This document shows, one piece after another, positions 46,520 through 55,229 of a stretch of DNA of 64,000 bases. Position 1 is the first letter of the stretch, and each line of letters begins with the position of its first letter. The stretch spans positions 1 to 64,000 of the forward strand of contig PAPB01000038.1 in NCBI GenBank assembly GCA_002708715.1, given 5' to 3'. Under the pieces are notes generated by a model, which made no database searches, was not told the origin of the DNA, and saw only the letters and a program-made list of their open reading frames with translations. Made by a program: the position numbers and the translations under genes. The DNA is from Fidelibacterota bacterium. Its GTDB lineage: Bacteria > Fidelibacterota > Marinisomatia > Marinisomatales > UBA1611.

Positions 46520-49136
46520 CAAAAAAAAATACAGTAATTTAAAACTACTGTTTTTATTTTGGATATTCGTTTCCAAAGTTTTAGCCAATAATAATATTTC
46601 ATTTGATCTAGAAAAAGCAAATATTAAATCTGCATTTAATCTTCTAATAAATGATTATAATCTTATAATTATTTATCCAGATCAAATATCTGAATTAATA
46701 TTCTCTGGCAAATGTAATGAATGTACTGAAGAAGAAGCAATTACCACCATTCTAAAAAACACCAATCTATCTTGGAAAAAAATAAATAAACAATTCGTAA
46801 TATTTTTTCCAAAATTAAAAAATAAGTTTTCTATATATGGTCGTGTATTTGATAAAAATTCTGGGCAACCAATTCCATATGCAAATATTTATATCCAAAA
46901 ATATGATAAAGGGGACATATCAAATCATGATGGCCTATTTTCTATATCAAAAATAGGATCTTCGCCTTGTTCATTAAAGGTATCTTATATTGGTTATGAA
47001 ACAATAAACATACCATTAAGTATCTCCCACAAAAAAAATACATTCCATAATATTTCACTAACTCCAAAAATTATTCATTCTAAAGAAATTTCAATTATTG
47101 GAAATATTAAGGATTTCATGGATCAATCCAATAACCCAGGACAAATCTCTTTTTCCCCACGCCATGTATCATCACTACCAAATCTAGGAGAAGTAGATAT
47201 TTTTCGTTCTATTCAATTCTTGCCAGGTATCCAACTATCATTAGGAAGCACATCTAATCTCTATGTGAGAGGGGGGAAATCTGATCATAACCTCATAACC
47301 CTAGATGGGATGACTTTATATCAAACAAGTCATATGTTTGGTTTTATTAGTGGTATATCTCATGAGATTATTAAAGATGTTCAAATTTTTAAAGGACACA
47401 TACCCGCTAAATACGGTGGTCGGGTCTCTAGCATAATTGAATTGTCTAGCCGTTCAGGTAATAATAATTCACTACATGGATCAGTTTACGGAAATTTAAT
47501 GAGCAATGGTATCTTAGCTGAAATCCCTATTTTTAATAAAGGCAATTTGGTATTTAATTATAGAGAATCTAAACCTGCCAATCAATTTTCTAAAGTATAT
47601 GAATCAATTCAAAAATTTATGACTGGAGATAATAAATTTAATCTTATAAATGCAACAGCCAAGCAAGACACCAATCAAAGCATATCCTATGATCTAAGTT
47701 CATCATATCAAGACTTTTTCAGTCGACTATCATATTTATTTAATTCAAAAAACAGATTAACAATAACTACAGTTAATGGAGAAGACTCTGTTTTTGAAGG
47801 AAGAAACTTTTTTGGATTTAGCAATATTTTAGAAATTGACTCTACTAATATTAATGAAATGGGAAAAATCAAATATAAAGGAGTCGTTGTAAATCTTTTT
47901 TCAGATTGGAATATTAAATATAATTCTCATTTGAGCGTGTCACAATATTTATACTCAAATCAATATTCTTCTAAGCAATCTTCACTTTTTAATAATAATT
48001 CTATAATAATTGGGTCTGCTATAAAAGAACACTTATTTTACGATAATAGCATTCGCTTTAATCATCAATATAGGGGAATTGAAGACCACACAGTTACAAT
48101 GGGATTTGAAGAAACTTTTTATAAAATAAATTTTAAAGATGAAAATATTGATGGAAATTTTTCTAATACAAAATCAATAAAACAATATAAACACCTTTTT
48201 TCTTTCTTTTTACAAGACCTTTGGAAACCAAAAAGAGGATTAGAAATTCATACAGGTTTTAGAATTTCTCATATAAACAAAATAGGAAAATTTTATAACG
48301 AGCCCAGAATTGCTATAAAATATAAATATAATAAAACACTATCATTTGAGACTGCTTTTACACAAAATAGCCAATTCATCCACAAGTATGCAACCGAGAA
48401 TAATATCAGAATAAATAATAATAAATGGTTAATTTCATCCCCTAATATTCCAATAACTATTTCAAAAAATTACCACTCTGGAATTAATTGGGATATAAAA
48501 GATTATAACTTTACATATAGTATCTATTTAAAAAACTTAAATAACTATTTCCTTTTTAATCAATCATTAGCCCCTCAAGATTATTTATCCTCTTCTATTA
48601 ATTTTATTGATCCTGGCTCTGGAAAGTCTAGGGGTATAGAGTTACTGCTAAGAAAAAAAACTGGTAAAATAAATGGATGGGTAACTTACCACCATAATCA
48701 AACGAAATATTTCACTCCTAATTATAATAATAATAAAGAATATTTAGCAGATCATGACAAAACACATGAATTTAAATCAGTAATAATCGCCAATTTTTTA
48801 AAATTGAATTTTTCAGCTTCTTGGGTTTTCTCTTCAGGAAGGCCTTTTACTCAAATCAATAATTTATATATAGAGTCTGGATCAGGATATGAAATATTTA
48901 CTAAAGAAAATTATAATTCAAAACGAATAAAAAACTCACATCACTTAGATATAAGCATTACAAAATCTTTATATATATCTCAAGTAACTATGGATATTGG
49001 ATTTTCAATATATAACCTTTACAATAGAAAGAATATTACCCATAAGAGATATAATCCATATACAGGTACATTATCTATTTCCGATGTGGTAATGTTTGGG
49101 ATCACACCTAGTATTTATACAAAAATTAGCTTTTAA
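46491..49136 (+). CDS. TonB-dependent outer-membrane receptor with STN signalling domain
   Basis: The 881-aa protein starts with a signal segment, then an STN (secretin/TonB short N-terminal) domain (~36-105: ISFDLEKANIKSAFNLL, LIIIYPDQISEL), which contacts FecR. A carboxypeptidase-regulatory-like domain (~113-190: YGRVFDKNSGQPIPYANIYI, KVSYIGYETI), plug (~225-335: NLYVRGGKSDHNLITLDGM) and barrel follow to the aromatic C-terminus. It overlaps the fecR stop and appears to start with TTG at 46491 (GTG at 46497 is an alternative). No SusD-like partner gene follows, so ligand class is open. It is convergent with tmRNA, six bases away. Confidence 0.92.
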   Translation: MRVVATLSSNKKKYSNLKLLFLFWIFVSKVLANNNISFDLEKANIKSAFNLLINDYNLIIIYPDQISELIFSGKCNECTEEEAITTILKNTNLSWKKINKQFVIFFPKLKNKFSIYGRVFDKNSGQPIPYANIYIQKYDKGDISNHDGLFSISKIGSSPCSLKVSYIGYETINIPLSISHKKNTFHNISLTPKIIHSKEISIIGNIKDFMDQSNNPGQISFSPRHVSSLPNLGEVDIFRSIQFLPGIQLSLGSTSNLYVRGGKSDHNLITLDGMTLYQTSHMFGFISGISHEIIKDVQIFKGHIPAKYGGRVSSIIELSSRSGNNNSLHGSVYGNLMSNGILAEIPIFNKGNLVFNYRESKPANQFSKVYESIQKFMTGDNKFNLINATAKQDTNQSISYDLSSSYQDFFSRLSYLFNSKNRLTITTVNGEDSVFEGRNFFGFSNILEIDSTNINEMGKIKYKGVVVNLFSDWNIKYNSHLSVSQYLYSNQYSSKQSSLFNNNSIIIGSAIKEHLFYDNSIRFNHQYRGIEDHTVTMGFEETFYKINFKDENIDGNFSNTKSIKQYKHLFSFFLQDLWKPKRGLEIHTGFRISHINKIGKFYNEPRIAIKYKYNKTLSFETAFTQNSQFIHKYATENNIRINNNKWLISSPNIPITISKNYHSGINWDIKDYNFTYSIYLKNLNNYFLFNQSLAPQDYLSSSINFIDPGSGKSRGIELLLRKKTGKINGWVTYHHNQTKYFTPNYNNNKEYLADHDKTHEFKSVIIANFLKLNFSASWVFSSGRPFTQINNLYIESGSGYEIFTKENYNSKRIKNSHHLDISITKSLYISQVTMDIGFSIYNLYNRKNITHKRYNPYTGTLSISDVVMFGITPSIYTKISF

Positions 49137-49142
49137 TAAATG

Positions 49143-49494
49143 TGGAGGCGGGGAGAATCGAACTCCCGTCCGACATAGAATGATGAAAAACATCTACAAG
49201 CTTAGTTTCTTGGTTATTTTTTAATTTGATTATGTACCAAGAACAAAAACAAAATCAAACTAGCTTCCTTGTATTTCACCTCAAACTCGAAAGCATATTC
49301 AAGGCTAGTCTATGTTAGTGACGCTCCTAGCTCAGATCATAGACGAATCTGCACTGGAACGAGCTGCTAGACTTAAGCTGCAGCCATATAGCCGTAATCG
49401 GCATTTATAGTTGTAACAGATGATTAAGGAGGGTACTGTTATCCTCCGCTTGCAGTTAGACATAGTTCATATATCGTCGATACCGATCGCCCCC
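49143..49494 (-). ncRNA. ssrA: Transfer-messenger RNA (tmRNA)
   Basis: The ends form the tRNA-like half: 5' GGGGGCG pairs with 3' CGCCTCC, and the T arm is CGGGAGTTCGATTCTCC. The 5' region includes the strongly conserved GGTATCGACG. A tag frame ends GCT GCA GCT TAA at 49373, giving about INADYGYMAAA; the resume codon is uncertain. The later part shows several pseudoknot-like stems. Length is 352 nt, usual for bacteria, and CCA is not encoded. Together with trans-translation factor SmpB (not seen) it rescues stalled ribosomes. It is convergent with the TonB receptor gene. Confidence 0.96.
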
Positions 49495-49822
49495 AATTTT
49501 CAATAAACTTATAAAAATTACGTATAAAATGCAGAAAAGGCTTCTAGCGCCAACCTGAAGCCTTTCCATAAAGTCGAATTATTTTATCAACTCTAATACA
49601 TTTATCATTCTCTTTCCATAAAACTTCTTTTCAAAATATTTCATCAAAAAGAGACTGACAAGTATAGAGCTTGTATAAAACTATAGGCAATAGATAATAT
49701 GATTTTTTTTATTTTTTTTAATAATTCTAATAAAATTACATTTGTATTTTAATTTTGAATTACACTAAATAAATATATTTGAAAAAATATAAATTTGAAA
49801 ATTAAATCACCTGTAACAAATT
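49495..49822. other. AT-rich intergenic stretch upstream of ssrA
   Basis: This 328-base gap between ssrA and the Popeye-like gene (both minus) contains a strong hairpin near 49536-49565 and, on minus just upstream of ssrA, a TATAAG hexamer about 13 bases before the mature 5' end that could be its -10 box. The remaining part is very AT-rich with long T runs (49690-49720). The only frame seen is a 21-codon minus ORF (MKYFEKKF start), too short to call. Confidence 0.5.
49536..49565 (-). terminator. Candidate intrinsic terminator after the Popeye-like gene
   Basis: A perfect 9-bp inverted repeat (AAAGGCTTC / GAAGCCTTT) with a 12-nt loop is followed on minus by TTTTCTGCATTTT, the shape of a rho-independent terminator. 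It lies about 260 bases downstream of the Popeye-like stop and just before ssrA, insulating that gene. The distance from the coding end is unusually long, so another unannotated transcript could be its source. Confidence 0.55.
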
Positions 49823-50482
49823 TTATTCGATTTGTGATTCTCTTTTCGCCTGGGGTTTAACTTTTTTAATAAGGTCTTCTGAAAGAGCATGTTGTAATTT
49901 CATCCAAAATCCTGGATTATCGTGCTGCATATTTTTTAGTCTTTCACTCCTCCATGAAATAAATATAACTTCATCTTTAGCATACACATCGGCTGATGCT
50001 TGTTCGCCTGTTAAAAAACTAATTTCAGCAATAAAAGACCCTCTATCTAATTTAGCAATAGGTTTTTTATTTACTTCCACGTTAGCAACACCAGAGAGTA
50101 CTAATAAAAGATTACTTTGTTTTTCACCAGAATGTATAAAATAATCATTTTTTACAGATTTGATTACACCCATATTCCAAAAATATAAAAATTCACTTGT
50201 AGTAAGGTTCTTAAAAATATCTTCATATAAATCTCTTATTTCATCAGGAATTAATTTAGGTCGTCTTTCTAAAACTATTTTCACAATATTATATGTATTA
50301 ACAATAACAAATACAGCTGTCCAAAAAGCTGCAAAATTGTTTTCAGCATAAAAATAATGATAAGTGAAAAGTGATATTTGAGCCGCAGTAAGAGTAGTCC
50401 TAAGCCATAAAACTTCCCTAATTGCTAACGCAACAAACGTAAGCGCGTAACCTATATTTAATATAATTAATGATTCATTCAT
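49823..50482 (-). CDS. Popeye-like membrane protein with degenerate cyclic-nucleotide-binding fold
   Basis: The 219-aa protein has three N-terminal membrane helices (~5-22, 28-45, 52-70), then the linker ERRPKLIPDEIRDLYEDIF, and a cNMP-binding jelly roll (~95-205: YFIHSGEKQSNLLLVLSGVA, AKLDRGSFIAEISFLTGE). This three-helix plus cNMP fold is that of Popeye-domain (POPDC) proteins. In the binding cassette the Glu is kept (AEISFLTG), but the Arg that grips the cyclic phosphate in CRP-type sites is Ala (GEQASADV). Classical cAMP binding is therefore unlikely or altered. It stands alone; its role here is unknown. Confidence 0.85.
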   Translation of the reverse strand: MNESLIILNIGYALTFVALAIREVLWLRTTLTAAQISLFTYHYFYAENNFAAFWTAVFVIVNTYNIVKIVLERRPKLIPDEIRDLYEDIFKNLTTSEFLYFWNMGVIKSVKNDYFIHSGEKQSNLLLVLSGVANVEVNKKPIAKLDRGSFIAEISFLTGEQASADVYAKDEVIFISWRSERLKNMQHDNPGFWMKLQHALSEDLIKKVKPQAKRESQIE

Positions 50483-50609
50483 AACATTATTAAATTTCTT
50501 TCCATTACAATATGAATTTTTATTCAGTAATAAAAGGCGAGGAATATATAAATATTATATTTCATACTCAAAGGTCATATTTGAATATCAAACAATAAAA
50601 AAATAAATT

Positions 50610-51584
50610 ATGAAAAAAAATTTTAAATGGGGCATTATTGGTACTGGTGGAATCGCAAATGCTTTTGCCCAAGATTTAATACATCTTAAAAATCACAAAG
50701 TAACATCAGTTTTATCCCGGAATATAGATACAGCAAAAAAATTCACATCTAAAATCCTCGATTGCAAACCTTATGATAATGAAAAATTATTTTTTGAAGA
50801 TAAAAATATTGACGCTATCTATATAGCTACACCAAACACCCTACATGCACAACAATCCATAAAAGCACTGCAACATAAAAAACCCGTTCTATGTGAAAAG
50901 CCATTTGCAATCAATTTGAAAGAAACAAAAGATATGATCAAAGCATCCAAAAAAAATAATACTGCTCTCTTAGAGGCAATGTGGACACGTTATTTGCCTC
51001 ATATAAAATTTATAAAAAATATATTATCAGAAAATAAAATAGGTAAAATACATTCTCTATCTGCGTGTCACGGCCAGAATTTAACTTCAATAGACAATCC
51101 GAGACTTTGGAAAAAAAACCTTGGGGGTGGTGCTCTTTTAGATTTAGGAATATATGTAGTCTCATTTACGCAAATGGTTTTAGGTACACCAAAATCTTTA
51201 GTAGCAAAAGCTCTGTTTACTAATGAAGGTGTAGATGCAAAAACATCAATGATTTTTAAATATGAAAATGGGGCGATAGCTAACCTCAGTTGCACAATGT
51301 ATGATTCACAACCTAATCGTGCTATTATATCAGGGGAAAAAGGTTGGATAGAAATCGATCCGACATTTTATGCTCCTACTTCAGTAAAAGTTATCACTAA
51401 AAATAAAAGAGAGATTATCTTTGCAAACTCTTATAAGGGACATGGCCTTAGGGAACAAGCAAAAGAAATGGAAAACTGTATAATGAAAAATAATATTGAA
51501 TCAAAAAAAATGTCCCATTCTGAAAGTATCGAAGTAATGAAAATAATGGATAGAGTTAGAAATGAAATTGGCCTGGAGTATTAA
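50610..51584 (+). CDS. Gfo/Idh/MocA-family oxidoreductase
   Basis: The 324-aa protein has an N-terminal Rossmann fold (WGIIGTGGIANAFAQDL) and the family motif CEKPFAIN with the catalytic Lys. A C-terminal alpha-beta dimerisation domain follows (GGGALLDLGIYVVS). It is an NAD(P)-dependent dehydrogenase of sugars or related diols; trans-dihydrodiol/xylose-dehydrogenase-like members are closest by style. No pathway neighbours are present. Confidence 0.92.
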   Translation: MKKNFKWGIIGTGGIANAFAQDLIHLKNHKVTSVLSRNIDTAKKFTSKILDCKPYDNEKLFFEDKNIDAIYIATPNTLHAQQSIKALQHKKPVLCEKPFAINLKETKDMIKASKKNNTALLEAMWTRYLPHIKFIKNILSENKIGKIHSLSACHGQNLTSIDNPRLWKKNLGGGALLDLGIYVVSFTQMVLGTPKSLVAKALFTNEGVDAKTSMIFKYENGAIANLSCTMYDSQPNRAIISGEKGWIEIDPTFYAPTSVKVITKNKREIIFANSYKGHGLREQAKEMENCIMKNNIESKKMSHSESIEVMKIMDRVRNEIGLEY

Positions 51585-51593
51585 TCTAAAAAA

Positions 51594-51743
51594 ATGACAA
51601 AAAAAACTGTTAATATATTTTTTATCATTCTTGGGTTTATAATCATAACTATTTCAACACAAAAACTTTTATTACTCCCCCTTATCATTGGTTTAATTGC
51701 AACCATACAAGGCATCTTGGGGTTTTTAAAAAATGATAAATAG
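51594..51743 (+). CDS. Small 49-aa membrane protein, unknown
   Basis: This ORF is too short for the track. It starts ATGACA nine bases after the oxidoreductase stop and encodes MTKKTVNIFFIILGFIIITI followed by a second hydrophobic run (LLLLPLIIGLIATIQGILGF) and NDK. Two membrane helices fill almost the entire protein. Its stop overlaps the start of the next gene by 11 bases, so it is probably translated as part of the operon. No family is recognised. Confidence 0.6.
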   Translation: MTKKTVNIFFIILGFIIITISTQKLLLLPLIIGLIATIQGILGFLKNDK

Positions 51744-52278
51744 ATTATCAATTTTTAGTGTATTATTTCTAAGTCTTACAGGGCTCTACTCCCAAAAAGA
51801 GTATAACATAATATCTCTAGAAAAAATTGAAGGTATTTATAAAATACATGGAAAAGAAAAATTACCAAAACATGTAAAAGTATATAAGATAGAAAAAAAC
51901 AAAAAAAGATATCTAGGTAAATTACTGGATGGGAAAAAAAGTGGGCCTTGGATAGAGGTTTACCATGACTTGCGTATTCTTGTTGAAAACTACACAGATG
52001 GGAAATTAGATGGGCCAATAAGTTTATTTTATAAAAATGGACAAAAAGAATGGAGATATAACTATGCTAAAGGTATATTAAATGGCACTTATAATCGATG
52101 GTATGAAAATGGGCAGAAAGCCATTGATGGATATTTCGAAGGTGGTCAACCAATTGGTATTTGGGCCTGGTGGGATGAAACTGGTAAGTTTTTAAAAAAA
52201 CAAAAATATCCACAAAAAAAATATGGAATCACAAAAAACCATAATCAATACACTGATAAAATAGATATATACAATTAA
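51733..52278 (+). CDS. Secreted MORN-repeat (YwqK-type) protein
   Basis: The 181-aa product has a signal peptide (~1-20, FSVLFLSLTGLYSQ) and then MORN_2-type repeats: GKLLDGKKSGPWIEVY, YTDGKLDGPISLFYKNGQKE, YAKGILNGTYNRWYENGQKA, YFEGGQPIGIWAWWDETGK. These beta-hairpin repeats are common in FCB surface or periplasmic proteins with unknown roles. Its start lies inside the previous small ORF, which implies coupling. Confidence 0.85.
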   Translation: MINRLSIFSVLFLSLTGLYSQKEYNIISLEKIEGIYKIHGKEKLPKHVKVYKIEKNKKRYLGKLLDGKKSGPWIEVYHDLRILVENYTDGKLDGPISLFYKNGQKEWRYNYAKGILNGTYNRWYENGQKAIDGYFEGGQPIGIWAWWDETGKFLKKQKYPQKKYGITKNHNQYTDKIDIYN

Positions 52279-52344
52279 TATTCTTTGAAAAGTATATGCT
52301 ATAAAAAATTTGGATTTATTATTTAGATTTATACAGAAAAAATT

Positions 52345-52566
52345 TTGAAAATTGATAGAGGATATGCTAAAATGAAAAAATATCGCAAACTGAAAAACGG
52401 TGAATCGGTAGATGAACTTGAAAAAGCTATTGAACTAATTATAAAAACAAAATGTCCAACAAAATGGGTAATACTAGACCTCGAGACAGGTCAAAAATAC
52501 CGAGCAAATGGTAACACAGAAATAGGAAAAATGTTTACACCAATAGAGACTTCTTATGAAAAATAA
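52345..52566 (+). CDS. Small cytoplasmic protein, unknown function
   Basis: The 73-aa product starts with TTG in the track; ATG at codon 10 (52372, MKKYRKLKNG) is an alternative. It is charged, with an ELEKAIELIIKT helix followed by a short strand pattern (KWVILDLETGQKYRANG). It overlaps the downstream aminotransferase start by 11 bases, which supports real translation. No family is recognised; it may be a small partner or regulator of the aminotransferase. Confidence 0.6.
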   Translation: MKIDRGYAKMKKYRKLKNGESVDELEKAIELIIKTKCPTKWVILDLETGQKYRANGNTEIGKMFTPIETSYEK

Positions 52567-53749
52567 CAATGACTTTCTTACCCATGTACCTCCAATGGGT
52601 ATTTACGAAACCTTATACGCATTTCAGAATTCTTATGGATCATATATGGGAGAAAAAGGAACTCACCCTTGGAGTCAAGGTTTTCCCCTAACTACTCAAA
52701 TCCCTGGCGGACCTGAGATGCCAATATCTATACCAATTAACTCAGATGATCTTAAATATCCAAAAGCATGGGGACAACCAGATCTTCGTCAAACAATAGC
52801 TGAATATTATAATTATTACTATGGATCATCTATAGATTATGAAAATGTTATGATATTTGCTGGTGGAAGACCTGGGTTAACTGCTTTACTAATGTTCCTC
52901 CAATCAGATATTGAGATACAAATAGCATCTACTGAATATACACCATACTACGATATGCTTAATTTATTGAATCGAGATTATCGTTTAGTTGATAGTACAA
53001 TCGAAAACAAATTCTATCCTACTTCAGATCAATATCTTGGAAATAATAATAAACGCAAACTTATATTATTAAGCAACCCTTGTAATCCTACTGGAAAAAC
53101 TAGAAAAGGAGAAGAATTAAAAGAACTAATTAGAAAATCTGAAGAATCTGATAATGGAGTTCTATTTGATGAAGCATATGAATTTTTTCATACTCCACCA
53201 ATCAGTTCCTTACAATATGTAAAGGATATCAATAATTCTAATATATTTATTTCTGGAGCCGCAACCAAAGGGTTACAAGCACCTGGTATACGAATTGGCT
53301 GGGTTGTTGCAGCAAAAAAATACATCGAAATTCTTGGTAATTTTTCTTCTTTTGGTATGGGTGGTGTATCACGACCATCGCAACTATATGCAATGAAATT
53401 ATTTGATAAAAGCAGAATTGAATTATCAAGAAATAGCGTACCTCGATTCTATGATGAACAACGTCAAAAATATGGAAAACGTTTTTTGGAAATAGGCTTA
53501 GAAATATTTTCTGGTGATGGTGGATTTTATCATTGGTGTAAACTTCCAAATGACCTTACAGCAGAACAATTAAATGAACGATTATTCAAAAAAGGAGCTG
53601 CAATACTAAAGGGAACGGATTGTGATATGCACAGGCTTGGAAAGCATTCTCATCTTAAACACTTTTTTAGATTCTCTTTTGGCCCTCTTCTACCTGAATC
53701 ATTTAATACTGATATTAAAATATTAACTGAAGTTCTCAATTTTAATTAG
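52556..53749 (+). CDS. Class I/II PLP-dependent aminotransferase
   Basis: The 397-aa fold-type I enzyme has FAGGRPGLTALL, LLSNPCNPTGKTRKG, LFDEAYEFF and the PLP lysine in SGAATKGLQAPGIRIGWVV. The substrate is not evident: the closest class is aspartate/alanine-type aminotransferases. The region near the C-terminus (DMHRLGKHSHLKHFFRFSFG) carries the carboxylate-binding Arg. It is coupled to a small upstream ORF and followed by an 86-base gap to the channel gene. Confidence 0.88.
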   Translation: MKNNNDFLTHVPPMGIYETLYAFQNSYGSYMGEKGTHPWSQGFPLTTQIPGGPEMPISIPINSDDLKYPKAWGQPDLRQTIAEYYNYYYGSSIDYENVMIFAGGRPGLTALLMFLQSDIEIQIASTEYTPYYDMLNLLNRDYRLVDSTIENKFYPTSDQYLGNNNKRKLILLSNPCNPTGKTRKGEELKELIRKSEESDNGVLFDEAYEFFHTPPISSLQYVKDINNSNIFISGAATKGLQAPGIRIGWVVAAKKYIEILGNFSSFGMGGVSRPSQLYAMKLFDKSRIELSRNSVPRFYDEQRQKYGKRFLEIGLEIFSGDGGFYHWCKLPNDLTAEQLNERLFKKGAAILKGTDCDMHRLGKHSHLKHFFRFSFGPLLPESFNTDIKILTEVLNFN

Positions 53750-53835
53750 CTTCGTATTGGGTTTATTATAATTTATTTTTATTCCTTCTAACTTAATTCT
53801 TACCTTATCTTTCATGATAATGTATTTAGCTTATT

Positions 53836-54642
53836 ATGGGTAAAATTAAAGATCAATTAAGAAAAATAATCTTTGGTACAGAAACCTTAAGTGGACGACT
53901 ATTTGATATTTTACTGATTATCGCAATCATTTCAAGTGTATTAATAGTAATGCTTGATAGTGTTTTAGAATATCATAATGCCTATGGTAATATTTTTTTA
54001 AAAGCTGAATGGATCTTCACTATTTTATTCACGATTGAATATTTAACTAGAATATATTGTATCAGATTGCCATCAAGTTACATATTTAGTTTTTTTGGAA
54101 TCATTGATTTCTTAGCAATTTTACCAACATACATAAGTCTTATAATTCCTGGAGCAGCAGTTTTTTCTGTAATACGGATATTGCGTGTTCTCCGTGTGTT
54201 TAGAGTATTAAAATTAGTTCAATTTATGGGAGAAGCAGAACTCCTTAAAAAAGCGATGATTGCAAGTAAAAGAAAAATATTTGTTTATTTATTTTTCTTA
54301 TTGAATTTGGTGATTGTATTGGGATCAATCATGTACTTAATTGAAGGTGAAAAATCAGGATTTGATAGTATTCCAAGAAGTATTTATTGGGCAATTGTTA
54401 CACTTACAACTGTTGGCTATGGTGATATTTCACCTACAACAAATCTCGGTCAATTCATTGCTGCCATTATTATGATTATGGGATATTCCATCATAGCTGT
54501 TCCAACAGGTATTGTTACATCTTCTATGAACTTTACCAAGGATGGATACAGGAAAACATGTATAATATGTAATGATGATAGACAAACGAGACTTGCAAAA
54601 TTTTGTAATAAATGTGGTGCTAAAATGCCCGAGGAAAGCTAA
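53836..54642 (+). CDS. Voltage-gated potassium channel with C-terminal zinc ribbon
   Basis: The 268-aa protein has six membrane helices. S4 is a charged series RILRVLRVFRVLKLV (~113-127), and the pore filter is TLTTVGYGD (~191-199), so it is a K+-selective Kv-type channel. After S6 a short cytoplasmic tail forms a four-cysteine zinc ribbon (CIIC, then CNKCG), an unusual addition. It may sense metal or anchor to a partner. No regulatory gene is adjacent. Confidence 0.93.
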   Translation: MGKIKDQLRKIIFGTETLSGRLFDILLIIAIISSVLIVMLDSVLEYHNAYGNIFLKAEWIFTILFTIEYLTRIYCIRLPSSYIFSFFGIIDFLAILPTYISLIIPGAAVFSVIRILRVLRVFRVLKLVQFMGEAELLKKAMIASKRKIFVYLFFLLNLVIVLGSIMYLIEGEKSGFDSIPRSIYWAIVTLTTVGYGDISPTTNLGQFIAAIIMIMGYSIIAVPTGIVTSSMNFTKDGYRKTCIICNDDRQTRLAKFCNKCGAKMPEES

Positions 54643-54647
54643 TATTT

Positions 54648-55229
54648 TTGTCTTACAATCCAAATAGAAAACCAATAAATCAATCTAGAGTTCCAAACTT
54701 AGAGATGAATGATAAATGGATCATCCAATTTTTAAAACAGATCCAAGTTGGACATTTTGTAACCTTAGATAAAAATCAACCGTTTATTAACCCTACATCT
54801 TTTTGGTATAGCTCTGAACATCATGAAATATATTTTCATTCTAATGCATATGGAAGAATGCGTTATAATGCTGAAAAAGAATCAAAAGCAAGTTTTGAAT
54901 GTTTTAAATCTGGAAAGCTGTTACCATCTAACCTAGCACTGGAGATGAGTTTCCAATACGAATGTGTTATCGCATTTGGAACGATCAGAATTGTTACTAA
55001 AATGAATGAAAAAAAAGAAATCTTAAATGGACTACTTAAAAAATATTTTGGTGATATGAAACCAAATAAAGATTATAGAGCAATTACAAATGAAGAATTA
55101 AAACAAACTTCAGTATATCGATTTAAAGTTAAAAATTGGAGTGGAAAAAGAAATTGGGAAGAAAAAGCAGAACAGGCAGAAAATAATGAATGGCCTGATC
55201 TTAATCCTAAATGGTTTGACTTTTATTAA
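54648..55229 (+). CDS. Flavin split-barrel (pyridoxamine-phosphate-oxidase-like) protein
   Basis: The 193-aa protein matches the FMN-binding split-barrel family related to NimA and pyridoxamine oxidases: GHFVTLDKNQPFINPTSFWY, EIYFHSNAYGRMRYN, KASFECFKSGKLLPS. The start is TTG at 54648; ATG at residue 20 (54705) is possible. Substrate is unknown. It starts six bases after the channel gene and shares its stop with the convergent mmsA in TTAA. Confidence 0.85.
   Translation: MSYNPNRKPINQSRVPNLEMNDKWIIQFLKQIQVGHFVTLDKNQPFINPTSFWYSSEHHEIYFHSNAYGRMRYNAEKESKASFECFKSGKLLPSNLALEMSFQYECVIAFGTIRIVTKMNEKKEILNGLLKKYFGDMKPNKDYRAITNEELKQTSVYRFKVKNWSGKRNWEEKAEQAENNEWPDLNPKWFDFY

Noticed and set aside
49600-49690. 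21-codon minus ORF (MKYFEKKF...) between ssrA and the Popeye-like gene
   Set aside because: Too short, no coupling to a neighbour and no recognisable family; it could be a remnant but cannot be supported.
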